In this document: in pieces, positions 1 through 8,145 of the stretch | How the letters are laid out: the number at the start of each line of letters is the position of its first letter | How positions within the stretch are numbered: the first letter of the stretch is position 1 | Assembly: GCA_963753115.1 (NCBI GenBank) | Contig: CAVWBB010000013.1 | Location: 62,001-126,000, forward strand | Source of the DNA: Bog-473 sp963753115 | GTDB lineage: Bacteria; Actinomycetota; Acidimicrobiia; Acidimicrobiales; RAAP-2 | DNA: 64,000 bases | Direction: 5' to 3' | Made by a program: the position numbers and the translations under genes | Notes under the pieces: generated by a model | Database searches by the model: none | Seen by the model: only the letters and a program-made list of their open reading frames with translations | Told to the model about the DNA's origin: nothing

Positions 1-1365
1 AGCTGCCGACCTCCAAGGGTCCATTCCCGCCTCCATCACATTTCTGACGGCCACGGTGGCCTCCGAGACGTCCTCCCCGCGCGCGAGCCGTTGTTGGATC
101 CGTTCAGCTCCTATGGATTCCTCGCATGTACAGCAGATCGCGAGGAGTTCGGTTCCCGTTTCCTCGGCGACGCCAGCGGCCTTGGCGCGTTCCTCGGCGC
201 TCACCCATGACGCATCGAGAATCACGGACTCCCCTTCCTCAAGATGCTCTCGGGCGTTCCCGAGAAGTTCCCGGTACACGGCAGCGCGGGCTTCGGGTGC
301 ATAACGATCAGGGTCCAATGGTCGACCTTGCCGGATCTCGTCGGATCGCAGGAGCACCCACCCGGTCTCCTTCGCCAGTCCAGCCGCGAGCGTGCTCTTC
401 CCTGTACCAGGGAGCCCTCCAATCAGCACAAGTGCCGACTGGGCGCTCCGGATGTGCTTGAGGGCCAAATTCTGGAGAGTACGCGCTGAATCCACAGCGA
501 CAGTTTCCTGCTCGGAACGAAGGCACGCGACCTTGGCTCTCACGTATGCGCGCAGTGCCATATGAAAATGCAAGAGAGGCGGCGGCAGTCGGGCACCTGC
601 ATGATGCTCATATGCCCGGACGAACATGCCAGCTGCATCCCCCCAGCCAAGACGCTCAAGGTCCATTGCGAGGAATGCAACGTCTGCACAGACATCATCC
701 CACCGCAATGCGTCTGAGAACTCGAGGCAATCGAGGATGCGGATTCCGTCCTCCAGACAGTAGATGTCCGAGGCTTGCAGGTCCCCGTGACCATCACAGA
801 TTCGCCCTTCGGCGATTCTCGCTTCGAGAAGTGCGCGATGTGAATGCAGCCAACGGGCGACGAGGCTTCCAATCTCGGTCTCGACCCTTGGATCCAGCGT
901 GGTATGGGGAATGCGTGCGACCTCTTCGAGATTGTCCCTCCACTTGCGTGCGACTGCCGAAGGGCTCGCAGACGCTGAGATCTGCGCGGACCGCGCTGCG
1001 CTCTCATGGAAGGACGACAGGACCGCTGCGACGGCGTCAAGCCATGCCTCGGTGTCCTCATCCGTTCGCAGCAGGGAGGACAACTGGCGCTCCTCAGGGA
1101 GTGCACGCATGACGACCATATGCTCCAGCAGCTCGCCATCCATGACGAGGTCAGCGACGCCGAGATAGACGTCAGGAGACAGTCGGGCATTGAGCTCGAC
1201 CTCGCGGCGGCAGTCCGCGAGGCGAGCAACGCGCTCCCTGAAGTCCAAGAAGTCGAAGTGAACTGGCTTGCGGATCTTGTAGACCCTGTCGCCGCTGAAG
1301 ACGAGGACAGAGATATGAGTCTCCGCCACCCGGACTGATGAACTCGTCGAAGTTGGTGGCTCCAT
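1..1365 (-). CDS. Bifunctional aminoglycoside-phosphotransferase-like / AAA kinase protein (C-terminus cut by window edge)
   Basis: The frame is open from an ATG at 1365 through the left edge, about 455 codons. The N-terminal part has the family's opening ETHISVL followed by DRVYKIRKP. A kinase-fold catalytic motif DGHGDLQASD lies near residue 188, followed by ILDCLEFSD. After about residue 310 a P-loop kinase domain begins with GGLPGTGKST near residue 317. This order matches the phosphotransferase/ATP-binding fusions of about 500-520 residues, so only a short C-terminal piece is missing. Their substrate is unknown; they resemble a small-molecule phosphotransferase fused to a gluconate-kinase-like ATPase. 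The start is chosen because GGGAGA sits at ribosome-binding distance and the ETHIS motif follows soon after; an in-frame ATG at 1428 has a weaker site. It is divergent from the acetyltransferase operon. Confidence 0.85.
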   Translation of the reverse strand, partial: MEPPTSTSSSVRVAETHISVLVFSGDRVYKIRKPVHFDFLDFRERVARLADCRREVELNARLSPDVYLGVADLVMDGELLEHMVVMRALPEERQLSSLLRTDEDTEAWLDAVAAVLSSFHESAARSAQISASASPSAVARKWRDNLEEVARIPHTTLDPRVETEIGSLVARWLHSHRALLEARIAEGRICDGHGDLQASDIYCLEDGIRILDCLEFSDALRWDDVCADVAFLAMDLERLGWGDAAGMFVRAYEHHAGARLPPPLLHFHMALRAYVRAKVACLRSEQETVAVDSARTLQNLALKHIRSAQSALVLIGGLPGTGKSTLAAGLAKETGWVLLRSDEIRQGRPLDPDRYAPEARAAVYRELLGNAREHLEEGESVILDASWVSAEERAKAAGVAEETGTELLAICCTCEESIGAERIQQRLARGEDVSEATVAVRNVMEAGMDPWRSAA

Positions 1366-1818
1366 GGTCTCTATCTCCCGGAAACCCTCGGTGACTGGCC
1401 CGAGTACGCGTCCGACCTCTGGATTCATTGATATGTTGACCTGTGTCGAGCTGGGTGAACCAAGGTCTGCGTCGAACTCGCCTCCGATCAGAATGTATTG
1501 ACCGTCAGTGGGGTTCCAGCAGAGACAAAGGTCACGGTCATCGGGACCTTGGTCCTAAAGACCCGACGCGGGGGAACTGATGCGGGCTGTACGCAGCATC
1601 TCTCGGCAATGTCCTCTTGACGCTGGTCAGCGGTGATCCTCTCGACCCGATGCTGAACCCAGAAGGGACTCTCGGACTGATGCGCCGGGACCAACGTCCC
1701 TAGCTCGCGGGCGGCCGAGCGGGGACGATAGAAGCATGCCCACAACGATGCCTGTCAGGGATGACGCAGCTGGGGAGCGTCCAGTCGGTCTCCCTCGTGA
1801 GGGCGGCTCTGAGGGGGA
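1366..1818. promoter_or_regulatory. Divergent intergenic region with three DosR/DevR-like boxes
   Basis: This 453-base gap holds no convincing gene. It contains three copies of a GGGAC-N4-G(T/G)(C/A)C type motif. They are GGGACCTTGGTCCT at 1543-1556, GGGACTCTCGGACT at 1665-1678 and the perfectly symmetric GGGACCAACGTCCC at 1687-1700. The last two are spaced 22 bases start to start, about two helical turns. The motif resembles the published mycobacterial DosR/DevR consensus with GGGAC and GTCCC half-sites. They lie 119 to 276 bases upstream of the acetyltransferase start. Known: DosR regulons are rich in universal stress proteins, and this operon ends with one. That they bind a DosR homologue here is inference, as no regulator gene is in the window. 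Confidence 0.55.
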
Positions 1819-2451
1819 TTGTCTGTGTTGACGTCTCCGCCGAACTATCCGAGCGATCTCGAGGCCGATGTCACCTTGGTGGACGGGACTCGCTGCAGCC
1901 TGCGCCCGATCCGGCCCGACGATGCAGGGGCGCTCATCGAATTCCATCGGCATTTGTCTCAGCGATCGACGTACCTGAGGTTCTTCACGGTTCATCCGAC
2001 CTTGTCAGCAGCTGAAGTCGAGCGTTTCACCACCGTGGACTACACGGACCGTCTGGCTCTCGTGGTCGAGACAGAAGTAGGTCTCATCGCCGTGGGTCGG
2101 TTCGACCGCTACGTGGGTTCCCCAGAAGCCGAGGTCGCGTTCGTCGTGGCTGATGACTATCAGCATCACGGGATCGGGTCGCTGCTGCTCGACGAGCTCG
2201 CCCGGGCTGCCAGGTCGCGTGGTATTGGAACATTCCTGGCTGAGACGCTCTGTGAGAACAAGGCAATGCTGGACGTGTTCCATCACTCTGGCTTCGACGT
2301 GTCGACGAAGATCGAGTACGGAACCGTCTGGCTGCGCTTTGGAATCGAGATGACAGAGCCGTACCGCGTCGCCCTGGCCACCCGCGACGAAACGCGGCGA
2401 GTTACTCGTCGCCCGTCGGTCGGGACCGCCGAGCGAGTTCGCAAATGCTGA
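1819..2451 (+). CDS. GNAT protein acetyltransferase (Pat/KAT-like)
   Basis: 210 residues from a TTG start with GAGGGGGA just upstream. A single GNAT fold spans about residues 14-165. The acetyl-CoA binding loop is QHHGIG at 115-120, and a glutamate at about residue 105 (AEVAF) sits where the general base of mycobacterial KAT lies. The stretch LRPIRPDDA, then YLRFF, then ERFTTVD is typical of the catalytic domain of Pat/KAT protein lysine acetyltransferases such as Rv0998. The N-terminal cyclic-nucleotide-binding domain of the mycobacterial proteins is absent, so any control by cAMP would need another route. It overlaps the next gene, a deacetylase, by 7 bases. A small-molecule acetyltransferase cannot be excluded. 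Confidence 0.8.
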   Translation: MSVLTSPPNYPSDLEADVTLVDGTRCSLRPIRPDDAGALIEFHRHLSQRSTYLRFFTVHPTLSAAEVERFTTVDYTDRLALVVETEVGLIAVGRFDRYVGSPEAEVAFVVADDYQHHGIGSLLLDELARAARSRGIGTFLAETLCENKAMLDVFHHSGFDVSTKIEYGTVWLRFGIEMTEPYRVALATRDETRRVTRRPSVGTAERVRKC

Positions 2452-3482
2452 TAGTCGCTGGTCCATCTGGCGCCAGTGCACATGACGGGGGCGCATCCCA
2501 TCCGGAGCAGCAGGGCCGGATCTTCTCCGTGATGGATGGAGTGCGCGATCTCCATCTCGAAGGCGAGATTGACTACGTCGGCTCCCCCGAGGCCGAACTC
2601 GGGGACCTGGCACGGGTGCACACGACCAAGTATCTCGACGAGCTCGAGAGCTTCTGCCGGGAGGGTGGCGGAGACATCGATCCCGACACCTATGCCCGGT
2701 TGGACTCGTTCGCTGCGGCCCGCCGCGCCGTTGGCGCCGGCCTTGAAGCGATCAGAGCCCTAGAGGGGCAGGGTGAGGGTGTTGCCTTCGTCCCCGTGCG
2801 ACCACCCGGACATCACGCCGAGGCAGACCGAGCAATGGGTTTCTGCCTGCTCAATAACGTCGCCGTGAGCGCGGCAATGCTTGCGGCGAGAGGCCAGCGA
2901 GTCCTCATCGTGGACTGGGATGTCCACCACGGCAATGGAACGCAATCCATTTTTTGGGATGATCCCCGAATTCTCTACGTCTCGACCCATCAATGGCCCC
3001 TCTTTCCGGGCACGGGCCGAGCTCAAGAGGTCGGAGGCCCCAACGCCGTCGGCCTCACGGTCAACGTCCCACTGCCACGAGGTGCGACCGGAGACATTGT
3101 TCTCGGTGCTCTTGAGGACATCGCTCACCCGGCGATCGATCAATTTGGGCCGGATTGGGTCCTGGTGTCGTGTGGTTTCGATGCTCACCGGGCCGATCCC
3201 CTGGGTGAGCTCGCCCTCTCCACGGGGGACTTTGCACAGCTCGCTCGCCTCGTGCGTTCGTTTGCCCCTCGTCCAGGCCGTCTCGCGCTGTTCTTGGAGG
3301 GCGGCTACAGCTCCCGAGCATTGCGTTCGTCTGTGACTGCCGTCTTGGGCACTCTCCTCGATATGGAGGTGGGGCTGGAACCCCCCTCGTGTGGAGGGCC
3401 TGGGCGAGAGGACGTCACGTCCGCAGCCATGGCTCGCCACTCGGCAATCGCTGATCTGCACGAAGGGGGTGGCAACCGGTGA
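2445..3482 (+). CDS. Class II histone-deacetylase-family protein (acetoin utilisation/acetylpolyamine type)
   Basis: 345 residues, one zinc-dependent deacetylase domain over nearly the whole length. Catalytic signatures are intact: RPPGHHA with the paired histidines at 123-124, VDWDVHHGNGT with zinc ligands D159 and H161, the later CGFDAHRADP supplying the third zinc aspartate, and EGGYS with the active-site tyrosine. Family members remove acetyl groups from lysines of proteins or from acetylpolyamines. The ATG start lies inside the acetyltransferase gene (overlap 2445-2451), and the gene's stop overlaps the next GTG start, so three genes are probably translated as a coupled unit. Protein deacetylation is favoured over polyamine metabolism because of the neighbours, but substrate is inferred. 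Confidence 0.9.
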   Translation: MLIVAGPSGASAHDGGASHPEQQGRIFSVMDGVRDLHLEGEIDYVGSPEAELGDLARVHTTKYLDELESFCREGGGDIDPDTYARLDSFAAARRAVGAGLEAIRALEGQGEGVAFVPVRPPGHHAEADRAMGFCLLNNVAVSAAMLAARGQRVLIVDWDVHHGNGTQSIFWDDPRILYVSTHQWPLFPGTGRAQEVGGPNAVGLTVNVPLPRGATGDIVLGALEDIAHPAIDQFGPDWVLVSCGFDAHRADPLGELALSTGDFAQLARLVRSFAPRPGRLALFLEGGYSSRALRSSVTAVLGTLLDMEVGLEPPSCGGPGREDVTSAAMARHSAIADLHEGGGNR

Positions 3483-3901
3483 ACGGAATTGACAGGGTCG
3501 CGGTGGGTTTCGACGGCTCAGGTGACTCAAGAAGCGCACTCCGCTGGGCAGCCGAGCTCGCCGGGCTCGTTCATGCGCACCTGAAGGTGGTCCACGCGGT
3601 GGGCCTGTTGGAGCACGCAGGCCTCTTGGACCGCCAGAGTCCACATCAAGAGGCTGCGGTTGAGGTTGCTGTCGCCGCAGGAATGGATCCGACTGCGGTG
3701 GAGTGGCTCGTCATCGACGGGGACCCGTGCTCTGCCCTCCTTCGAATGATCGCTGCGCCTCACTCGGTCGATCTGATCGTCGTCGGATCTCGTGGGTCCG
3801 GGCAACATTCCGGCACGCTCTTGGGGAGCACCAGCCTCGAGCTCGTCGAACACTCCAGCATCCCGGTCGTGATCGTGCCCTCTGCCCACTCTGGAGAGTG
3901 A
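3479..3901 (+). CDS. Universal stress protein (UspA domain)
   Basis: 140 residues with a single Usp domain. It starts VAVGFDGSGDS and ends with the nucleotide-binding signature GSRGSG followed nine residues later by GS, so it is predicted to bind ATP. The GTG start overlaps the deacetylase stop (GTGA at 3479-3482). Usp proteins are cytosolic regulators used in dormancy, hypoxia and other stress. Mycobacterial KAT enzymes are known to acetylate a Usp, so the two upstream genes may write and erase acetylation on this protein; that link is inference. It converges with the PAS-EAL gene. Confidence 0.88.
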   Translation: MNGIDRVAVGFDGSGDSRSALRWAAELAGLVHAHLKVVHAVGLLEHAGLLDRQSPHQEAAVEVAVAAGMDPTAVEWLVIDGDPCSALLRMIAAPHSVDLIVVGSRGSGQHSGTLLGSTSLELVEHSSIPVVIVPSAHSGE

Positions 3902-4043
3902 CGGGCCACCGTGACCTGAATGTGCCGCTGCCTTGCTACTCGAATCGGTGGGTGGCGCGGTCGAGCACGAGGGCGCGAACTCGATGCGGGATGGTGAGAC
4001 CGAGTTCTTCAAGCGGTATTGGGCGAACAACTTCGGTGTGCGC

Positions 4044-6041
4044 TCAGTCCTGGAAAGGAGCGGGACGACCAACGTAGAACCCCTGCGCGTAGTCGACTCC
4101 GTACTCTCGCAGCAGGGCCAGGGTGCTCTCGTCTTCGACACCCTCGGCGATTGTCTGACAGCCGAATCCCTGGGCAAGGTTCACGATGGCCTGAACTACG
4201 TGTTGATTGGCCGGACTGTCGACAAGTCCGCGCACGAACTCGATATCGATCTTCAGGTACCTGATTGGCAGCTTCTTGACGTGCGTAAACGTCCCGAAAC
4301 CGGTGCCGAAGTCATCGAGCGCAATTCCGCAACCGAGCTCGACCAGACTGATTGCAAAGACCTCGCCTTTGCTGACGTCGCGCATGAGTGCTGTCTCGGT
4401 TATCTCGAACACGAGGTTGTGAGGGTCGGCACCGGTGAGGCGGATCTCGTCTTCGATGAGCCCGATCAACCCCGACGTGACAATGGAATCGGCGGAAAGG
4501 TTGACGCCGACGTGATGTCCTGCCGCGGCGCGACGAATAGCGCGTCGCACCACCCAAGCATCGATCTCGGTGACGAGTCCGTACTTTTCTGCTGCTGGCA
4601 GAAAGGCGTCCGGGGAGATGATCTCCCCGTTCCTGCCAACCATACGGAGGAGGAGCTCCTCGCACGGCTCTCCATTCGTGACAGGGACGATCGGCTGCGA
4701 AAAGAGGACCAGCCGGTCTTCGTCCAACGCTTCCCTGATACGTCCGACCCAGGTAAGCGTGGCCAGTTCACGCGAGACCCGTAAGCGCTCCGACGTGTCC
4801 TCCGAGATGTCTCGGAACACCACCACTGCACCCTCGATGCTCCCTCCGACGAAGAGCGGCGACGCGGAGATGGCAACAGGTAACAGGGAACCGTTCTTGC
4901 AGCGGTAGACATGGTCTGCAAGCACCACATGACGACCTTCGCTCCGGACCGCTAGGAGCTGGTTGTTGCCTTCGATGACTGACGGCCCGTCCTGTTCGTC
5001 GGCCAGGACGAAGTCACGCATCTTCTTGCCGAGAAGCTCTTCTTCTGTCCAACCGAGAAGCTGTGCGGCTGAATGATTCATGGACGTCAACGCGCCTTGA
5101 GTATCGACGGTGAAGAGCCCCTCGGCCATTTGGTTCATGGCAATCGAACGAAACTCCTCAGCTTGGCGTCGCTCGGTTACATCGACCACCACGATGCCGA
5201 CACCGATGATCTCCGTGTGGAGATCGACCGGGTAGTAGCTCGCCAGCCAGTGGTGTCGATGCCCTGGGTCATTGGCCACCTGGCCGCTCACTTCGATGTT
5301 GCGAACGGCCTCTCCGGTGTTCAGGACCCTGTGAAAGATCGGTCCGATCTGGGTCCAGATGTCCGGCACGACCTCGCTCACCCTTTTGCCGACAAGGTCC
5401 TTCACCTGGGATCCGGTGAACGACGCAAGCTGCTTGTTCAGATGGGTCAGGCAGAAGTCGAGATCGACGAACCCAAGGCCGACAGGAGCCGATGCCTGAA
5501 GTGTTTCGAGTGTGCTCGTCGCCTCGTCGGCGCGTCGGCGCGCTTCGCGCAGATCGGCAACCTGTTGATTTTGGCGGGTGAGATCATGAGCGATGACCGA
5601 CCCGCCGATGATGGCGCCATCGGCTTCGACAACGGGACAAACCGTGAGCGAAACCTCGACGAGCGTGCCGTTCTTCCGCAAACGCCGAGTGCGGAAGTCG
5701 CGGACAATCTTTCCCGTTCGGACTTTCGAAAGAAGATCTGGGAGTTCCTTAGACAGTTCGGGTGGAATCAAGAGCGCAATGCTGTGTCCGAGGATCTCCG
5801 ACGCTTCGTATCCGTAGAGACGCTCAGCAGCTTGATTCCAGTGGACGACCGTGCCATCGAGTGTCTTGCCGATGATGGGATCGTCCGACGAGGCAAAGAG
5901 GGCAGTGAGGAACGCCTGAGAGTCTCGTGCATCGGCCGTTTCCCTGAGCGTTAGCTGAGAGCTCACTGTTGCGAGATCGGAACCTCCCGTCCCAATCTGA
6001 AGCGTCTGCAACCGGGTTGCAACGAAGAGCCCTTCCCACAA
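4044..6041 (-). CDS. PAS-PAS-PAS-EAL cyclic-di-GMP phosphodiesterase
   Basis: 665 residues, predicted soluble. Three PAS folds lie at about 41-155, 175-292 and 297-412, and an EAL domain at about 432-662. There is no GGDEF domain. EAL catalytic residues are present: the motif reads EEL at 461-463 followed by LLR, then N514, E549 (EITET), D576-D577 (LDDFGTG), K597 and E633 (IAEGVED). It should therefore hydrolyse cyclic-di-GMP under control of signals sensed by the PAS domains. The first PAS carries the common DGTVVHWN signature; no obvious haem or flavin ligand is assigned. The TTG start at 6041 is chosen because GGAGGT precedes it by five bases. It follows the MFS gene on the same strand with a 45-base gap. 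Confidence 0.9.
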   Translation of the reverse strand: MWEGLFVATRLQTLQIGTGGSDLATVSSQLTLRETADARDSQAFLTALFASSDDPIIGKTLDGTVVHWNQAAERLYGYEASEILGHSIALLIPPELSKELPDLLSKVRTGKIVRDFRTRRLRKNGTLVEVSLTVCPVVEADGAIIGGSVIAHDLTRQNQQVADLREARRRADEATSTLETLQASAPVGLGFVDLDFCLTHLNKQLASFTGSQVKDLVGKRVSEVVPDIWTQIGPIFHRVLNTGEAVRNIEVSGQVANDPGHRHHWLASYYPVDLHTEIIGVGIVVVDVTERRQAEEFRSIAMNQMAEGLFTVDTQGALTSMNHSAAQLLGWTEEELLGKKMRDFVLADEQDGPSVIEGNNQLLAVRSEGRHVVLADHVYRCKNGSLLPVAISASPLFVGGSIEGAVVVFRDISEDTSERLRVSRELATLTWVGRIREALDEDRLVLFSQPIVPVTNGEPCEELLLRMVGRNGEIISPDAFLPAAEKYGLVTEIDAWVVRRAIRRAAAGHHVGVNLSADSIVTSGLIGLIEDEIRLTGADPHNLVFEITETALMRDVSKGEVFAISLVELGCGIALDDFGTGFGTFTHVKKLPIRYLKIDIEFVRGLVDSPANQHVVQAIVNLAQGFGCQTIAEGVEDESTLALLREYGVDYAQGFYVGRPAPFQD

Positions 6042-6086
6042 GCCGGACCTCCGACGTGGGGCTCGGCTCGGGGGCGGAGTGCTCCC

Positions 6087-7604
6087 CTACAGAACGAGGT
6101 GTTCGTACGTCTCGGGGTTCTGCATGTTCTCGGCGATGCGCGCCCGTTCCTCCTCGGGCGTCTCGTGCGTGCGGAGCAGGATCGGCGCCAGCACCAGGCC
6201 GAGCAGGACGCAGCCGGCCGCAACAACGAGTGCAAGTTGGTAGCCAGCGGTCAGCGAACCGATGACCGCATGGCCTTCGGCCACCAACGAGCGGGTGCGG
6301 GTCGTCGCGATGGAACTGAGGACGGCCAGGCCCACGGCCGCGGCCATCTGCTGGGAGACGTTGACGATGCCCGAGCCCAGGCCCGCATCGGCGGTGGGGA
6401 TCTCGGACATGCCGATCTGGAGCAGTGGCATGAACGACGCGCCGGCACCCACCCCCAACATCAGGAAGGCGAAGAAGATCGTCGGAAAGTAGCTGGCGCC
6501 CTGGCCGGCCGAGGCGAGCAGGAGCAAACCGCCTGCGGCGAGCAGCATGGCTGGGTACATGACCACCTTGCCGAACCGGTTGACCAGCCAGGCCGTCACA
6601 CCCGCCGACATGAGAGCCATCCCCGCCGTCGCCGGCATGAAGGCCAGGCCAGTCTTGATGGGGCTGTAACCCAGCACATGCTCGAGATAGAGCGCACCAA
6701 TGAAGAATGTGGAGAACATGCCGGTCGCCAGCAGGCCCCGGATGGCGCTCGACCCGGTCAACGTCCGGAGCTTCAGGATCCGGAGCGGCATGATCGGGTT
6801 GGTCAGCTTCGCCTCCAAGACGATGAAGGCGACGAACAGCACGACGGCGGCCGCGAGGATGCCCAAAGTGTGGAACGAGCCCCAGCCATCGGAGGACGCC
6901 GTCACGATGCCATAGATGCCCACCATGAGTGACAGCGTCACCAGCACCGATCCGACCACGTCGACGCCCTGTTTGAGGCCGAGGCCGACGTTCTCCACCA
7001 CCAGGATGCGGCCCAGGATCAGCGTGGCGATGCCAATAGGCACGTTCACGAAGAAGATCCAGTGCCAGCTCAGGGCCTGGGTGAGGACGCCGCCGACAAG
7101 CAGGCCGATGGAGCCGCCGCCCACGGCGACGAACACGTAGGCGCTCATGGCCTTGGCCCGCTCAACCGGGCTGGGGAACTCCGTGACGATGATGGCGACG
7201 ATCACCGAGGAGGAGAGCGCCCCGCCGATGCCTTGGACGAAGCGAGCACCGACCAACAGAGCCTGGCTGTCGGCCGAACCGCAGGCGATGGAGGCCAGGG
7301 TGAACAACGCCACACCTGCGAGGAACACCTTCTTGCGGCCGACGAGATCGCCCAGGCGGCCGGCCATGAGGAGGAAGCTGCCGAAGGAAATCAGGTAGGC
7401 GTCGACCACCCACGTCAGGCCCGACTGCGAGAAGTGGAGGCTCTTCTGCACGTCGGGCAGCGCCACGTTCACGATGGAGCCGTCCAGCGCGTTCATGAAC
7501 ATGGCCAGGCAGACGACGATCAGGGCGATCCAGCGCCGGCGGTCGCCGGCATCGTCGGTGCCGAGGCGCGGCACGGTCATCGTTCCGGAGTCGGGGATAG
7601 TCAT
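6087..7604 (-). CDS. MFS drug-resistance transporter, DHA2 (EmrB/QacA) type, 14 TM
   Basis: About 505 residues with about 14 hydrophobic segments. The signature LDGSIVNVALPDV follows the first membrane segment, then GRLGDLVGRKKVF (motif A), typical of DHA2 proton-drug antiporters of the inner membrane. The open frame continues upstream to 7802, but that part lies over the divergent MarR gene and is not protein-like. Start is placed at the ATG at 7604, with 7580 possible. The MarR gene starts 70 bases away in the opposite direction, so the exporter is probably repressed by it. Substrate unknown. Confidence 0.85.
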   Translation of the reverse strand: MTIPDSGTMTVPRLGTDDAGDRRRWIALIVVCLAMFMNALDGSIVNVALPDVQKSLHFSQSGLTWVVDAYLISFGSFLLMAGRLGDLVGRKKVFLAGVALFTLASIACGSADSQALLVGARFVQGIGGALSSSVIVAIIVTEFPSPVERAKAMSAYVFVAVGGGSIGLLVGGVLTQALSWHWIFFVNVPIGIATLILGRILVVENVGLGLKQGVDVVGSVLVTLSLMVGIYGIVTASSDGWGSFHTLGILAAAVVLFVAFIVLEAKLTNPIMPLRILKLRTLTGSSAIRGLLATGMFSTFFIGALYLEHVLGYSPIKTGLAFMPATAGMALMSAGVTAWLVNRFGKVVMYPAMLLAAGGLLLLASAGQGASYFPTIFFAFLMLGVGAGASFMPLLQIGMSEIPTADAGLGSGIVNVSQQMAAAVGLAVLSSIATTRTRSLVAEGHAVIGSLTAGYQLALVVAAGCVLLGLVLAPILLRTHETPEEERARIAENMQNPETYEHLVL

Positions 7605-7629
7605 GATCTCGGGACTATCATAGAGGGGT
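7596..7629. promoter_or_regulatory. Candidate MarR operator in the MFS/marR gap
   Basis: Two overlapping symmetric elements occupy the 70-base divergent gap. GATAGTC at 7596-7602 and GACTATC at 7613-7619 form a perfect 7-base inverted repeat with a 10-base spacer. Inside it, CTATCATAG at 7615-7623 is a compact palindrome. MarR dimers usually bind such 16-24 base symmetric sites over the divergent promoter. The first arm overlaps the MFS start codon, which would suit direct repression. Binding is not shown. Confidence 0.45.
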
Positions 7630-7674
7630 GATTGAAATGACCGTGCGCCGCCCGCCCGGAGGAGCCATGGCAGG

Positions 7675-8127
7675 ATGCGCGTCGTGACAGCGAGGGAGGC
7701 CACCACCCCGACCACGGGGACGATCGTCCTCCTGACCCGGCTGTCGCGTGCTGTCTTCGTCCGCAGCACAGTCGACCTGGTGGGCATGAACCTGAAGAAC
7801 ATGGTCGTCCTGGCCTATCTGCGCGATCACCCGAGCTCCGCTCAGCAGGTATTGACCGAGGACCTGTCGATGGACTCCAACACGGGAGTGCTGGTGCTCA
7901 ACGACCTCGAGGACCTCGAGTACGTGGAGCGGCGGCGGGACCCGGCCGACCGGCGGCGCCACATCGTCGACATCACGGAGGCCGGCCTCCAGGCGCTGGA
8001 GCGGGCGGAGGTGGCGCAGGGCAGCATCGAGGATGAGATCCTCGGCGGTCTGAGCGACTCGGAGCGGGTGACGTTCCGACGGTTGTTGGTCAAGGCCCTC
8101 GAGGACCACCTCCCTCAAGGGGGATAG
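7675..8127 (+). CDS. MarR-family transcriptional regulator
   Basis: 150 residues. The winged helix-turn-helix is seen from about residue 35 to 110, with the recognition region followed by the wing motif DPADRRRHIVDIT, the most reliable MarR signature. Cytosolic dimer. The ATG at 7675 is used; GTG codons at 7681 and 7684 are alternatives. It is divergent from a DHA2 exporter, the usual arrangement for a MarR repressor whose ligand is the exported compound. Ligand unknown. Confidence 0.88.
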   Translation: MRVVTAREATTPTTGTIVLLTRLSRAVFVRSTVDLVGMNLKNMVVLAYLRDHPSSAQQVLTEDLSMDSNTGVLVLNDLEDLEYVERRRDPADRRRHIVDITEAGLQALERAEVAQGSIEDEILGGLSDSERVTFRRLLVKALEDHLPQGG

Positions 8128-8145
8128 CGATCCACCTTGGCCCGG

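Noticed and set aside
1488..1745. 85-codon minus-strand open frame in the regulatory gap
   Set aside because: No ribosome site and no family features; the region is better explained by the DosR-like boxes.
6099..7631. Plus-strand open frames across the MFS gene
   Set aside because: Histidine-, arginine- and glycine-rich text without domains, antisense to clear MFS motifs.
7605..7802. Upstream extension of the MFS gene
   Set aside because: It overlaps the MarR coding region and its operator, and the sequence is not hydrophobic or family-like; the ATG at 7604 is more plausible.
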